From the NCBI RefSeq assembly GCF_001040945.1, contig NZ_CP011930.1:1674001-1738000 (forward strand): DNA of 64,000 nucleotides, in the 5' to 3' direction. Position numbers and translations under genes: made by a program. This document shows, in pieces, positions 24,921 to 33,886 of this stretch. The stretch is from Herbaspirillum seropedicae. Its GTDB lineage: Bacteria > Pseudomonadota > Gammaproteobacteria > Burkholderiales > Burkholderiaceae_D. Below the pieces are notes generated by a model that was not told where the DNA came from, did not search any database, and saw nothing but the letters and a program-made list of their open reading frames with translations. The stretch's first letter is position 1. Every line of letters starts with the position of its first letter.

Positions 24921-26482
24921 TGAGCGCTAACGATACCGTGACCGTCTACGTTCCGCGCGACTCCACCGCACTGGCGCTGGGCGCCAATGAAGTGGCCGCC
25001 GCCATCACCGCCGAGGCGCACAAACGCGGCCAGTCCATCAAGCTGGTGCGCAATGGTTCGCGCGGCATGTTCTGGCTGGAACCGCTGGTGGAAGTGGCCA
25101 CGGCGGCGGGCCGCGTGGCCTATGGGCCGGTGGCGCCGGAAGATGTCGCCGGGCTGTTCGATGCGGGCCTGCTGCAAGGCGGCCAGCATGCGCTGCACCT
25201 GGGGCTGACCGAAGAGATTGCTTTCCTGAAGAACCAGGAGCGCCTCACCTTCGCCCGCGTGGGCATCATCGATCCCCTCTCGCTGGAAGACTACCTGGCC
25301 CACGAAGGCTACGTGGGCCTGAAGAATGCGCTGGCCAAGACGCCCGAGGCCATCGTCCAGGAGATGATAGCTTCCGGCTTGCGTGGCCGGGGTGGTGCGG
25401 CCTTCCCGACCGGCATCAAATGGCAGACCGTGCTGCGCGCGCAATCGGCGCAGAAGTACGTGGTCTGCAATGCCGACGAAGGGGACTCCGGCACCTTCTC
25501 GGATCGCATGATCATGGAAGACGATCCCTTCACCCTCATCGAAGGCATGACCATTGCCGGTGTCGCCGTGGGCGCGACCGAAGGCTACATCTACGTGCGC
25601 TCCGAATATCCGCATTCGATTGCCACCCTGGAGCAAGCCATCGCCATTGCCCATGCACAGGGTTACCTGGGCGATGACATCCTGGGTTCCGGCAAGTCCT
25701 TCCGCCTGGAAGTGCGCAAGGGCGCCGGGGCCTACATCTGCGGCGAAGAAACGGCCATGCTGGAAAGCCTGGAAGGCAAGCGCGGCGTGGTGCGCGCCAA
25801 GCCGCCGCTGCCGGCCATCGAAGGCCTGTTCGGCAAGCCCACCGTGATCAACAACCTGATCTCGCTGGCCTCGGTCCCGGTGATCCTGGCGCGCGGTGCA
25901 GACTTCTACAAGAACTTCGGCGTGGGTCGCTCGCATGGCACGCTGCCGTTCCAGCTGGCCGGCAACATCCGGCAGGGGGGGCTGGTGGAGAAGGCTTTTG
26001 GCCTCACGCTGCGCCAGTTGCTGGAAGACTTCGGCGGCGGCAGCGCCAGCGGTCGCCCAATTCGCGCGGTGCAGATGGGTGGCCCGCTGGGCGCCTATCT
26101 GCCGCAGTCGCAGTTCGATACGCCGCTGGACTATGAGGCCTTTGCCGCCATCGGCGCCATGATCGGCCACGGTGGCCTGGTGGCCTTCGATGACAGTGTG
26201 GACATGGCCCGGCAGGCGCGCTACGCCATGCAGTTCTGCGCCGTGGAATCCTGCGGCAAGTGCACCCCTTGCCGCATCGGCTCCACACGCGGCGTGGAAG
26301 TGATCGACAAGATCATCGCCAATGACGACCGTGCGCAACAGATCCATCTGTTGAAGAGCCTGTGCGACACCATGGTCAATGGCTCGCTGTGCGCCATGGG
26401 CGGCATGACGCCGTTCCCGGTGCTGTCGGCCCTGAACCATTTCCCGGAAGACTTCGGCGCGCCCAGCGAACAGGCGGCCTGA
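24917..26482 (+). CDS. fdsB: NAD-dependent formate dehydrogenase beta subunit (NuoF-like)
   Basis: A 521-residue flavoprotein that takes electrons from the FdsA clusters and reduces NAD+. An N-terminal thioredoxin-like part of about 110 residues precedes the NuoF core: FMN/NADH-binding GRGGAAFPTGIKW, NADEGDSGTFSDR and GEETAMLESLEGKRG, then the [4Fe-4S] ligands in ESCGKCTPCRIGS plus a distal Cys in SLCAMGG. Two ATG codons are possible (24917 and 24920). The first overlaps the fdsG stop; the second has better spacing to GGAGG at 24911-24915. Confidence 0.95.
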   Translation: MMSANDTVTVYVPRDSTALALGANEVAAAITAEAHKRGQSIKLVRNGSRGMFWLEPLVEVATAAGRVAYGPVAPEDVAGLFDAGLLQGGQHALHLGLTEEIAFLKNQERLTFARVGIIDPLSLEDYLAHEGYVGLKNALAKTPEAIVQEMIASGLRGRGGAAFPTGIKWQTVLRAQSAQKYVVCNADEGDSGTFSDRMIMEDDPFTLIEGMTIAGVAVGATEGYIYVRSEYPHSIATLEQAIAIAHAQGYLGDDILGSGKSFRLEVRKGAGAYICGEETAMLESLEGKRGVVRAKPPLPAIEGLFGKPTVINNLISLASVPVILARGADFYKNFGVGRSHGTLPFQLAGNIRQGGLVEKAFGLTLRQLLEDFGGGSASGRPIRAVQMGGPLGAYLPQSQFDTPLDYEAFAAIGAMIGHGGLVAFDDSVDMARQARYAMQFCAVESCGKCTPCRIGSTRGVEVIDKIIANDDRAQQIHLLKSLCDTMVNGSLCAMGGMTPFPVLSALNHFPEDFGAPSEQAA

Positions 26483-26534
26483 TCCCGTCAGCGAAGTAGC
26501 GAACCAGCGAATCAGCGAATGCAAGGAGTTGCAC

Positions 26535-29408
26535 ATGAACCAGCTCAATGAAACGGATTACGGCACCCCCGCGCGTGCCTCGGACAACATGGTCACGCTG
26601 GAGATCGACGGCGTGGCAGTCACCGTGCCGGCCGGCACTTCGGTCATGCGCGCCTCGGTCGAGGCCGGCATCAACGTGCCCAAGCTATGCGCCACCGACA
26701 GCCTGGAACCTTTCGGTTCCTGCCGCCTGTGCCTGGTGGAAATCGAAAAGGATGGCCGCAAGATGAAGGGCTATCCGGCTTCCTGCACCACGCCCTGCGA
26801 GCCGGGCATGAAGGTGCAGACGCAGACCCCCAAGCTGGCCGAGATCCGGCGCGGCGTGATGGAACTCTACATCTCCGACCACCCGCTGGATTGCCTGACC
26901 TGTCCCACCAACGGCAACTGCGAACTGCAGGACATGGCCGGCGTGGTCGGCCTGCGCGAAGTGCGCTACGGCTACGAGGGCGAGAACCACACCAAGATGA
27001 AGAAGGATGAATCCAATCCCTACTTCACCTATGATCCTTCCAAGTGCATCGTCTGCAACCGCTGCGTGCGCGCCTGCGAAGAAACCCAGGGCACGTTTGC
27101 ACTGACGATCAACGGACGCGGTTTCGAATCGCGTGTGTCGGCAGGGCAGATGGAAGCCTTCATGGAATCCGAATGCGTCTCCTGCGGCGCCTGCGTGGAG
27201 GCTTGCCCGACTGCCACCCTGACGGAAAAGACCGTCATCATGCTGGGTCAGGCCGAGCACAGCAAGGTCACCACTTGCGCCTACTGCGGCGTGGGTTGTT
27301 CCTTCAAGGCCGAGATGAAGGGCAATGAAGTGGTGCGCATGGTGCCGTACAAGGACGGCAAGGCCAACCAGGGCCACTCCTGCGTCAAGGGCCGTTTCGC
27401 CTGGGGTTATGCGACCCACAAGGACCGCATCCTGAACCCCATGATCCGCAAGAGCATCAACGACCCCTGGCGCGAAGTCTCGTGGGAAGAAGCGCTGTCC
27501 TATGCGGCCAGCGAATTCCGCCGCATCCAGGCCAAGCATGGCAAGGACTCCATCGGCGGCATTACCTCCTCCCGCTGCACCAATGAAGAAACCTATCTGG
27601 TGCAGAAGCTGGTGCGCGCCGCCTTTGGCAACAACAACGTCGATACCTGTGCGCGCGTGTGCCATTCGCCGACCGGCTACGGTCTCAAGCAGACCCTGGG
27701 CGAATCGGCCGGCACCCAGACCTTCGAATCGGTGATGAAGTCCGACGTCATCCTCATCATGGGCGCCAATCCGGCGGCCGGCCATCCGGTCTTTGCCTCG
27801 CAGATCAAGCGCCGCGTGCGCCAGGGCGCCAAGCTGATCGTGATCGATCCGCGCACCACCGAGATGGTCAAGTCGCCGCATATCCAGGCCGACTATCACC
27901 TCAAGCTGCGCCCCGGCACCAATACCGCCATCATCACCGCACTGGCCCACGTGATCCTCTCCGAGGGCTTGCAGGATGAAGCCTACATCCAGGAACGCTG
28001 CGACCTGCAGTCGTACCAGGACTGGAAGGAATTCGTCCTGCGCGAAGACAATTCGCCCGAAGCCATGGCTGCCATCACCGGCGTGCCCGCCGAGATCATC
28101 CGTGGCGCGGCTCGCCTGTACGCCACCGGCGGCAATGCCGCGATCTACTACGGCCTGGGCGTGACCGAGCATGCGCAAGGGTCGACCACCGTGATGGGCA
28201 TTGCCAACCTGGCCATGTGCACCGGCAATGTCGGTCGCGAAGGCGTGGGCGTGAACCCGCTGCGGGGCCAGAACAATGTGCAGGGTTCCTGCGACATGGG
28301 TTCCTTCCCGCATGAACTGCCGGGCTATCGCCACATTTCGGACTCCACCGTGCGCAACCAGTTCGAGCAGGCCTGGGGCGTGACGCTGAACCCGGAGCCG
28401 GGCCTGCGCATTCCCAACATGTTCGATGCGGCCCTCGACGGCAGCTTCAAGGGCCTGTATTGCGAAGGCGAGGACATCGTGCAATCGGACCCGAATACCC
28501 AGCACGTCGCTGCGGCCCTGCAGGCCATGGAATGCATCGTGGTGCAGGACCTGTTCCTCAATGAAACGGCCAAGTATGCGCACGTCTTCCTGCCCGGTTC
28601 GTCCTTCCTGGAAAAGGATGGCACCTTCACCAACGCCGAGCGCCGCATCTCGCGCGTGCGCAAGGTGATGCCGCCCAAGGCCGGCAAGTCCGACTGGGAA
28701 GTCACGGTGGCGCTGGCTGAAGCGCTGGGTTACCCGATGCCGTACAATCACCCCTCGGAAATCATGGATGAGATCGCCGCCCTGACGCCCAGCTTCCATG
28801 GCGTGAGCTACGACAAGCTGGAAAAGCTCGGCAGCATCCAGTGGCCCTGCAACGAGTCGGCTCCGGAAGGCACGCCCATCATGCACGTGGGCAGCTTCAT
28901 CCGTGGCAAGGGCAAGTTCATCAACACGCAATACTTCGCCACCGATGAGAAGGTGACGCAGCGTTACCCGTTGATCCTGACCACCGGCCGCATCCTGTCG
29001 CAGTACAACGTGGGCGCGCAGACGCGCCGCACCGAGAACTCGCAATGGCACAGTGAAGACCGGCTGGAGATCCACCCGCACGATGCCGAGGATCGTGGCA
29101 TCCGCGAGGGCGACTGGGTCGGTGTGGAGTCGCGCGCAGGCCAGACCGTGCTACGCGCGACCGTGACCGAGAAGGTGCAGCCGGGGGTGGTCTATACCAC
29201 CTTCCACTTCCCGGAATCGGGCGCCAACGTGATCACCACCGACAACTCCGACTGGGCCACCAACTGCCCCGAGTACAAGGTGACGGCGGTGCAGGTGATG
29301 CCGGTGACGCAGCCCTCGCAATGGCAGCAGCATTACCAGCGCTTCAACCGCGAGCAGCTCGATCTGCTCAAGGGCCAGGCGCAGGCCGAGCCCTTGGTGA
29401 CGAAGTAG
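26535..29408 (+). CDS. fdsA: NAD-dependent formate dehydrogenase alpha subunit (molybdenum catalytic)
   Basis: The 957-residue catalytic subunit. An N-terminal NuoG-like part holds a [2Fe-2S] site (KLCATDSLEPFGSCRLCLVE, then Cys in the next turn), a His/Cys [4Fe-4S] site (HPLDCLTCPTNGNC) and two ferredoxin [4Fe-4S] sites (CIVCNRCVRAC and CVSCGACVEAC). The molybdopterin domain begins with another cluster (CAYCGVGC). The Mo-ligating residue is the Cys of CARVCHSPTGYG, so this is a Cys, not selenocysteine, enzyme. The bis-MGD domains follow to the C terminus. AGGAG 6 bases upstream sets the ATG at 26535. It lies 52 bases after fdsB. Confidence 0.95.
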   Translation: MNQLNETDYGTPARASDNMVTLEIDGVAVTVPAGTSVMRASVEAGINVPKLCATDSLEPFGSCRLCLVEIEKDGRKMKGYPASCTTPCEPGMKVQTQTPKLAEIRRGVMELYISDHPLDCLTCPTNGNCELQDMAGVVGLREVRYGYEGENHTKMKKDESNPYFTYDPSKCIVCNRCVRACEETQGTFALTINGRGFESRVSAGQMEAFMESECVSCGACVEACPTATLTEKTVIMLGQAEHSKVTTCAYCGVGCSFKAEMKGNEVVRMVPYKDGKANQGHSCVKGRFAWGYATHKDRILNPMIRKSINDPWREVSWEEALSYAASEFRRIQAKHGKDSIGGITSSRCTNEETYLVQKLVRAAFGNNNVDTCARVCHSPTGYGLKQTLGESAGTQTFESVMKSDVILIMGANPAAGHPVFASQIKRRVRQGAKLIVIDPRTTEMVKSPHIQADYHLKLRPGTNTAIITALAHVILSEGLQDEAYIQERCDLQSYQDWKEFVLREDNSPEAMAAITGVPAEIIRGAARLYATGGNAAIYYGLGVTEHAQGSTTVMGIANLAMCTGNVGREGVGVNPLRGQNNVQGSCDMGSFPHELPGYRHISDSTVRNQFEQAWGVTLNPEPGLRIPNMFDAALDGSFKGLYCEGEDIVQSDPNTQHVAAALQAMECIVVQDLFLNETAKYAHVFLPGSSFLEKDGTFTNAERRISRVRKVMPPKAGKSDWEVTVALAEALGYPMPYNHPSEIMDEIAALTPSFHGVSYDKLEKLGSIQWPCNESAPEGTPIMHVGSFIRGKGKFINTQYFATDEKVTQRYPLILTTGRILSQYNVGAQTRRTENSQWHSEDRLEIHPHDAEDRGIREGDWVGVESRAGQTVLRATVTEKVQPGVVYTTFHFPESGANVITTDNSDWATNCPEYKVTAVQVMPVTQPSQWQQHYQRFNREQLDLLKGQAQAEPLVTK

Positions 29409-29481
29409 GCAGCGCAGCCCTGGCGGGCTCGTGCTGCCATGATTTCCGCAGACACGAGCCCAACCTATCCAGCAGGACAGC

Positions 29482-30324
29482 ATGAACACCAGCAAGCCCA
29501 GTAGCCCCCTCATCGATGACAGCACCGGCGACTACGCCACCTTCACCCACGTGCAGGTGGATCGCTGGCGCGACGGCCAGCGCGAGACCGTGGAGGATGT
29601 GGTCGCCGAGGAAGTCCCGATCGCGCTGGAATACAACGGCATCTCGCACGCCGTGATGATGGCTACGCCCGCCGACCTGGAAGATTTCGCGCTGGGCTTC
29701 TCGCTCACCGAAGGCATCCTGGCCGACCCCAGCGAGCTGTATGAATGCGAGATCGTGCCCGGCTGCGAAGGTGTGCAGGTCCAGATGCGCATTGCCACCG
29801 AGCGCTTCGTGGCGCTCAAGGAAAAGCGCCGCAACCTGACTGGCCGCACCGGCTGCGGCCTGTGCGGGGCCGAGACGCTGGAGCAGGCGGTACGTCATCC
29901 GCAGGCGGTGCAGGGCGGAGCTTCGTTCTCGGTGCAGCAGGTGCATGCGGCCTTCGAGCAGATGCAGGCGGGGCAGCAATTGCAGCAGGCCACGGGCGCG
30001 ACGCACGCGGCGGCGTGGATGGACGCCTCCGGGCGCATCGTGCTGGTGCGGGAAGATGTGGGTCGCCACAATGCGCTGGACAAGCTCATCGGCGCATTGG
30101 CGGAAGAGGGCGAGGACTTTGCCCAGGGCGCGGCCATCATCACCAGCCGCGCCAGTTACGAGATGGTGCAGAAGGCCGCCACGGTGGGCATCAGCTTCAT
30201 CGCCGCCGTCTCGGCCCCGACCGCGCTGGCCATCAGGCTGGCCGAAGAGACCGATGTGACGCTGCTGGGCTTTGTGCGCAAGCAGGGGCATGTGGTGTAT
30301 GCACGGCCGCATCGCCTGCGATGA
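29482..30324 (+). CDS. fdhD: Formate dehydrogenase accessory sulfurtransferase FdhD (FdsC)
   Basis: FdhD moves sulfur from a cysteine desulfurase to the molybdenum cofactor, which formate dehydrogenase needs to be active. The 280 residues carry the sulfur-carrying cysteines in RTGCGLCGAE (about 130-137) and the conserved REDVGRHNALDKLIG and ITSRASYEMVQKAA segments of the family. It sits 73 bases downstream of fdsA and upstream of fdsD, the position called fdsC in Cupriavidus. The product should be cytoplasmic and act on FdsA before export-free assembly. Confidence 0.95.
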   Translation: MNTSKPSSPLIDDSTGDYATFTHVQVDRWRDGQRETVEDVVAEEVPIALEYNGISHAVMMATPADLEDFALGFSLTEGILADPSELYECEIVPGCEGVQVQMRIATERFVALKEKRRNLTGRTGCGLCGAETLEQAVRHPQAVQGGASFSVQQVHAAFEQMQAGQQLQQATGATHAAAWMDASGRIVLVREDVGRHNALDKLIGALAEEGEDFAQGAAIITSRASYEMVQKAATVGISFIAAVSAPTALAIRLAEETDVTLLGFVRKQGHVVYARPHRLR

Positions 30325-30349
30325 ATTGCGGGCCTGGGCGAATCGATTG

Positions 30350-30392
30350 TTGGACTGATGGATTGGTGGACTGACGGATTGACGGATTGACG
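30350..30392 (+). repeat. Short tandem repeat between fdhD and fdsD
   Basis: GGACTGATGGATTGGT is followed by GGACTGACGGATTGA and CGGATTGACG, so a 15-base unit is repeated about 2.7 times in the 91-base gap. It is unlike the compact spacing elsewhere in the operon and may be slippage-prone. Confidence 0.6.
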
Positions 30393-30415
30393 AACAGAGC
30401 AGGAGGAGACCCCCT

Positions 30416-30643
30416 ATGAATACCGAACACCTGGTCAAGATGGCCAACCAGATTGGCAGTTTCTTTTCCACCATGCCCGACCGCGATCAGGCCATCGCCG
30501 ACCTGGCCACCCATCTCAAGCGCTTCTGGGAGCCGCGCATGCGCAAGGCCTTCCTGGAACATATCGAGAAGACGCAAGGGGCGGGTGTGGACGCCATCGT
30601 GCTCGAGGCGGTCAATCGGCATTTGCAGCAGTTGGCGGTGTAG
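30416..30643 (+). CDS. fdsD: Formate dehydrogenase delta subunit
   Basis: A 75-residue protein (MNTEHLVKMANQIGSFFSTM, then HLKRFWEPRMRKAFLEHI) typical of FdsD, a small helical subunit that copurifies with or helps mature the soluble formate dehydrogenase. AGGAGGAGA precedes the ATG. It ends the operon and is followed by a terminator. Confidence 0.92.
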   Translation: MNTEHLVKMANQIGSFFSTMPDRDQAIADLATHLKRFWEPRMRKAFLEHIEKTQGAGVDAIVLEAVNRHLQQLAV

Positions 30644-30671
30644 GCCGGCTGCGTTCTTGCTGTTCCACCGA

Positions 30672-30700
30672 AACCGCTCAGCTTGCTGGGCGGTTTTTTC
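30672..30700 (+). terminator. Rho-independent terminator of the fds operon
   Basis: A 10-bp stem with one G-U pair (30672-30681 with 30686-30695) and a CTTG loop, then six T, 29 bases past the fdsD stop. Confidence 0.9.
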
Positions 30701-30743
30701 TTGCGTGACTTACCGCATTTGCGCGTGGGCAATGCGGTGGCTT

Positions 30744-31244
30744 TCATGCTGCTACTGCCACCCCCGCCGCAATCCGATGAAACCTGCGCCCGAAGTAAGC
30801 CAGTCCATCGGCCTGCGCCGCCGCCAGGCGGATATGCCGGATCTCCACGAACAGCACGCTATGCGTCCCCGTCTGCTGCTGCAACACGATATCCCCTTCC
30901 AGCACCGCCAGCGCATCCGGCAGCACCGGCTGGCCGTAGTCACCCATCTCCCAGCGCACCTGCGCCATGCGTTCCTCGGCGGCCAGCCCGGTCATGCCGG
31001 CGATGATGCGCGCCACGTCTTCGTGATGCGCGGCCAGGATGTTGATGCACAGGCGGCCATTGCCAACGAGGATAGGATGCGCTGCGCTGCTGACGTTGAT
31101 GCAGACCAGCACCGTGGCCGGCTCATCCGAGACCGAGCTGACGGCGCTGACCGTCATCGCCGCACGGCCTGCGGGACCGTCGGTGGTGATGATGTTGACG
31201 GCCGCCGAGAGGCGCGCCATGGCGTCGCGAAAGTCTTGCTTCAT
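30744..31244 (-). CDS. Flavin reductase, HpaC/RutF type
   Basis: A 166-residue NAD(P)H:flavin oxidoreductase that supplies reduced FMN or FAD to a two-component monooxygenase. Typical features are the start FRDAMARLSAAVNIITTDGPAG, MTVSAVSSVSDEPATVLVCIN for flavin binding, and LCINILAAHHEDVA. The ATG at 31244 gives the normal length; in-frame codons further upstream would add an unrelated segment. It is divergent from a LysR gene. The likely partner is the flavin-dependent monooxygenase encoded at 38116-39300, 7 kb away, since no other one is nearby; this pairing is inferred. Confidence 0.88.
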   Translation of the reverse strand: MKQDFRDAMARLSAAVNIITTDGPAGRAAMTVSAVSSVSDEPATVLVCINVSSAAHPILVGNGRLCINILAAHHEDVARIIAGMTGLAAEERMAQVRWEMGDYGQPVLPDALAVLEGDIVLQQQTGTHSVLFVEIRHIRLAAAQADGLAYFGRRFHRIAAGVAVAA

Positions 31245-31460
31245 GGTAGGTCCATCCAAAAATGAGGTGACATCCGGCACCAGGCTTCGTATCCTTTGCG
31301 CCATTACTGACACTATGACTAGCACCATCAGTAGCGCCATCCGGCGCAGGCCGGCCAGCCGGTGAGAGGGAGAACGCAGTGCTTGCAACAGCCTGCGTCC
31401 TGGGATGAACAATAGACCCTGAGCAAATCACGGGTCAAATGATTGTCTGGAATGTTCCGC

Positions 31461-32396
31461 ATGAAGCAAATGAATATCGCCGCAGCCGACCTGAACCTGC
31501 TCAAGACCTTCATCGTCATCTGGGAGCTGCGCAGCCTCACCGCCGCCGCCGAGCGCCTGCACCTGACGCAGCCGGCGGTGAGCCATGCACTGCGCCGCCT
31601 GCGCGAGATGTTCGATGATCCGCTGTTCGTGCGCAGCACCAGCGCCATGGTGCCGACCGAAACGGCCATTCGCCTGCATGAGCCCATCGCACGCGCGCTC
31701 GACATCCTGCAGGAGGCCTTGCACACCCACGCACAGTTCGACCCGGCCACGGCCACCCGCACCTTCCACCTGGTGATGTCGGACATGTCGTGCAGCCACG
31801 TGCTGCCGCTGCTGATGGAAGAGCTGGCCCATGCGGCGCCGCATGTGTCGATCGAGGTGCAGCAGATGGCCATGGAAAACCTGGGCGCAGCCATGCGCAA
31901 TGGCGACGTCGACCTGGCCTTCGGCTACCTGCCCGGCCTGCCGGAAGACTGCCAGAGCCAGCTGGTGCTCTATGACGATTACATCTGCATGCTGCGTCGG
32001 GAACATCCGCTGGCGCAGGGACCGCTGACGTTGGAGAACCTGCTGCAGTTGCGCTACGTCTACACCGTCACCAATACCACCGGCCACCAGTTGGCCGAGG
32101 ATGTGCTGCGCAATGCGGGCGTGAAGCGCGACGTCGCGCTGCGCATGCCGCACTTCACGGTAGCGCCGCAGATCGTGCGCATCACCGACCTGGCGCTGTT
32201 CCTGCCGCGCAGCATCGCCGAGCGCAACAACCTCGACCATGCCTTCGTGCTGCTGGACCTGCCGTTGGAGATGCCGCGCATTCCGGTAAGCATCTACACC
32301 CACACGCGCTTCTCGGGCGACACCGGCATCCAGTGGCTGCGCAGCTTGCTCATCGAGATGTTCGGGCGCGGCAGCCATGATGATTGCGCCCGATAG
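31461..32396 (+). CDS. LysR-type regulator, NodD/aromatic-catabolism branch
   Basis: A 311-residue regulator with the HTH LKTFIVIWELRSLTAAAERL and RLREMFDDPLFVRSTSAMVPT, the form seen in NodD/LinR/NahR-like LysR proteins. It continues with an effector domain from about 95. The start is uncertain: ATG codons at 31452, 31461 and 31470 are all in frame. It lies between the divergent flavin reductase gene and catabolic genes, so it probably regulates the cluster. Its promoter shares GGGTCAAAT with the promoter of the monooxygenase operon (31433-31441 and 39355-39363). Confidence 0.87.
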   Translation: MKQMNIAAADLNLLKTFIVIWELRSLTAAAERLHLTQPAVSHALRRLREMFDDPLFVRSTSAMVPTETAIRLHEPIARALDILQEALHTHAQFDPATATRTFHLVMSDMSCSHVLPLLMEELAHAAPHVSIEVQQMAMENLGAAMRNGDVDLAFGYLPGLPEDCQSQLVLYDDYICMLRREHPLAQGPLTLENLLQLRYVYTVTNTTGHQLAEDVLRNAGVKRDVALRMPHFTVAPQIVRITDLALFLPRSIAERNNLDHAFVLLDLPLEMPRIPVSIYTHTRFSGDTGIQWLRSLLIEMFGRGSHDDCAR

Positions 32397-32484
32397 GGCG
32401 CATCAGTTGCGTTGATTTGACCATCGGCAAGGCTGCGTCGACACTACAGGGCCGACTGATTTTTCCGCCCCCGCCATCCCCATC

Positions 32485-33414
32485 ATGCGCGCCATCTGCT
32501 ATCACCAGTACGGACCGCCTTCCGTACTCCATCTGTGCGACCTCGATGAACAACCCTTGCCGCCCGGACATGTGCGCGTGGCCATGCAGGCTGCCGGCGT
32601 GGCGCCCGTGGATACCAAGCTGCGCGCGGGCCGGCTGCAACATCTGGTAGCGCTGGACTTGCCCAAGGTGCCGGGGCGCGATGGTGCGGGCGTCATCACG
32701 GCGCTGGGCGAAGGCGTGCACACACTGCAAGTCGGTGAGGCGGTGTGCGTCATGCCGTCCATGGCGGGACGCGGCACGACGCTGGCCGAGCTGGTGCTGC
32801 CGCAGGAACAGGTGGTGCGCAAGCCCGATGTGCTGTCCATGCAGCAGGCCGCTGCACTGCTGCAGCCGGCTTGCAGCGCCTGGATTGCGTTGATGCAGAC
32901 CGCTCCCATTGCGGCCGGCATGAAGGTCTTCATCCATGCGGGTTCGGGCGCGGTGGGCAGTCTCATGGTGCAGCTGGCGGCGCACCTGGGCGCCGAGGTG
33001 ACGGCGAGCTGCCGCAGCAGCAATGTCGAGTATGTGGCCGCGCTGGGCGCCTCGCGTGTGCTCGCTTATGACCGCGATGAGCTGGGCCGTGTGCGCGACC
33101 AGGATGTGGTGATCGATCTGGTGGGCGGGGCCGCGCACGACCAGTCCTATCGCATGCTGCGACGGGGCGGGCAGTTGGTCTGGCTGGTGGCCGCACCGAT
33201 ACGGGAGCGGGGCGAGGAGTTCGGTGTCTCCGTCAGGCGTGCGCTGATCGTGGAGGATCAGTCCATCTTGCAACAGGTGGCGGCGCTGGCGCAGCAAGGC
33301 GTCTGGCGGCCTGCCGTAAGCGGGGTGTTGCCGATGCAGGAGATTGCACGGGCGCACCAGAGGATAGAGGCAGGCGAGGTCACGCGCGGGCGGCTGGTGC
33401 TCGATATCGGGTAG
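32485..33414 (+). CDS. Zinc-independent medium-chain dehydrogenase/quinone reductase
   Basis: A 309-residue MDR-family protein of the NADPH:quinone reductase type: an N-terminal GroES-like domain (PPSVLHLCDLDEQPLPPGHV, VPGRDGAGVITALGEGV), a Rossmann domain with VFIHAGSGAVGSLMVQLA for NADP(H), and a C terminus ending RGRLVLDIG. The catalytic and structural zinc cysteines of alcohol dehydrogenases are missing. It probably reduces a quinone or enone. It follows the LysR gene by 88 bases on the same strand and precedes the ABM-domain gene. Confidence 0.87.
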   Translation: MRAICYHQYGPPSVLHLCDLDEQPLPPGHVRVAMQAAGVAPVDTKLRAGRLQHLVALDLPKVPGRDGAGVITALGEGVHTLQVGEAVCVMPSMAGRGTTLAELVLPQEQVVRKPDVLSMQQAAALLQPACSAWIALMQTAPIAAGMKVFIHAGSGAVGSLMVQLAAHLGAEVTASCRSSNVEYVAALGASRVLAYDRDELGRVRDQDVVIDLVGGAAHDQSYRMLRRGGQLVWLVAAPIRERGEEFGVSVRRALIVEDQSILQQVAALAQQGVWRPAVSGVLPMQEIARAHQRIEAGEVTRGRLVLDIG

Positions 33415-33529
33415 CCGGAGGCTGGCGTTGCAGCCAGCGCAGGTGCGTGAAAACCGTCACAATGACGCCCTCGGGCGGGAGCGCACGCAGCGTTCCCCGC
33501 CGCCGATCCTCATTTCCTGGAGCCAGACC

Positions 33530-33853
33530 ATGCGCATTGCCGCCACCGGAGATCTTCCCTATTACGCCGTCATCTTTACTTCGTTGCGCACCGAGGGCGA
33601 TCATGGCTACGGCCAGATGGCCGAGGCGATGGTGGAAGCAGCCTCGCGCCAGCCCGGCTTCCTGGGCGTGGAATCGGCGCGCGAAGAGCTGGGCATCACC
33701 GTGTCCTACTGGTCCAGCCTGGAAGCCATCGCCGCCTGGAAACGCGACCTGGATCACCAGATGGCCCAGCGCCTGGGCCGCGAGCAGTGGTACCAGGCCT
33801 ACAAGACGCGGATCTGCAAGGTCGAACGGGACTACGCTTTTTCCCGCGATTGA
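33530..33853 (+). CDS. Antibiotic biosynthesis monooxygenase (ABM) domain protein
   Basis: A 107-residue dimeric alpha/beta-barrel type protein: YYAVIFTSLRTEGDHGYGQM, then ASRQPGFLGVESAREELGIT and YWSSLEAIAAWKRDLDHQMA, the classic ABM pattern that ends in a conserved W-x-x-x-H-like helix. Members act as cofactor-free oxygenases, haem-degrading enzymes or stress proteins, so the reaction is not certain. GGAG lies about 8 bases before the ATG. It is convergent with the hydrolase gene, 33 bases from its stop. Confidence 0.87.
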   Translation: MRIAATGDLPYYAVIFTSLRTEGDHGYGQMAEAMVEAASRQPGFLGVESAREELGITVSYWSSLEAIAAWKRDLDHQMAQRLGREQWYQAYKTRICKVERDYAFSRD

Positions 33854-33886
33854 ATCCCATGGGGCCTGCGCCCCAGCGCCTGCCCT

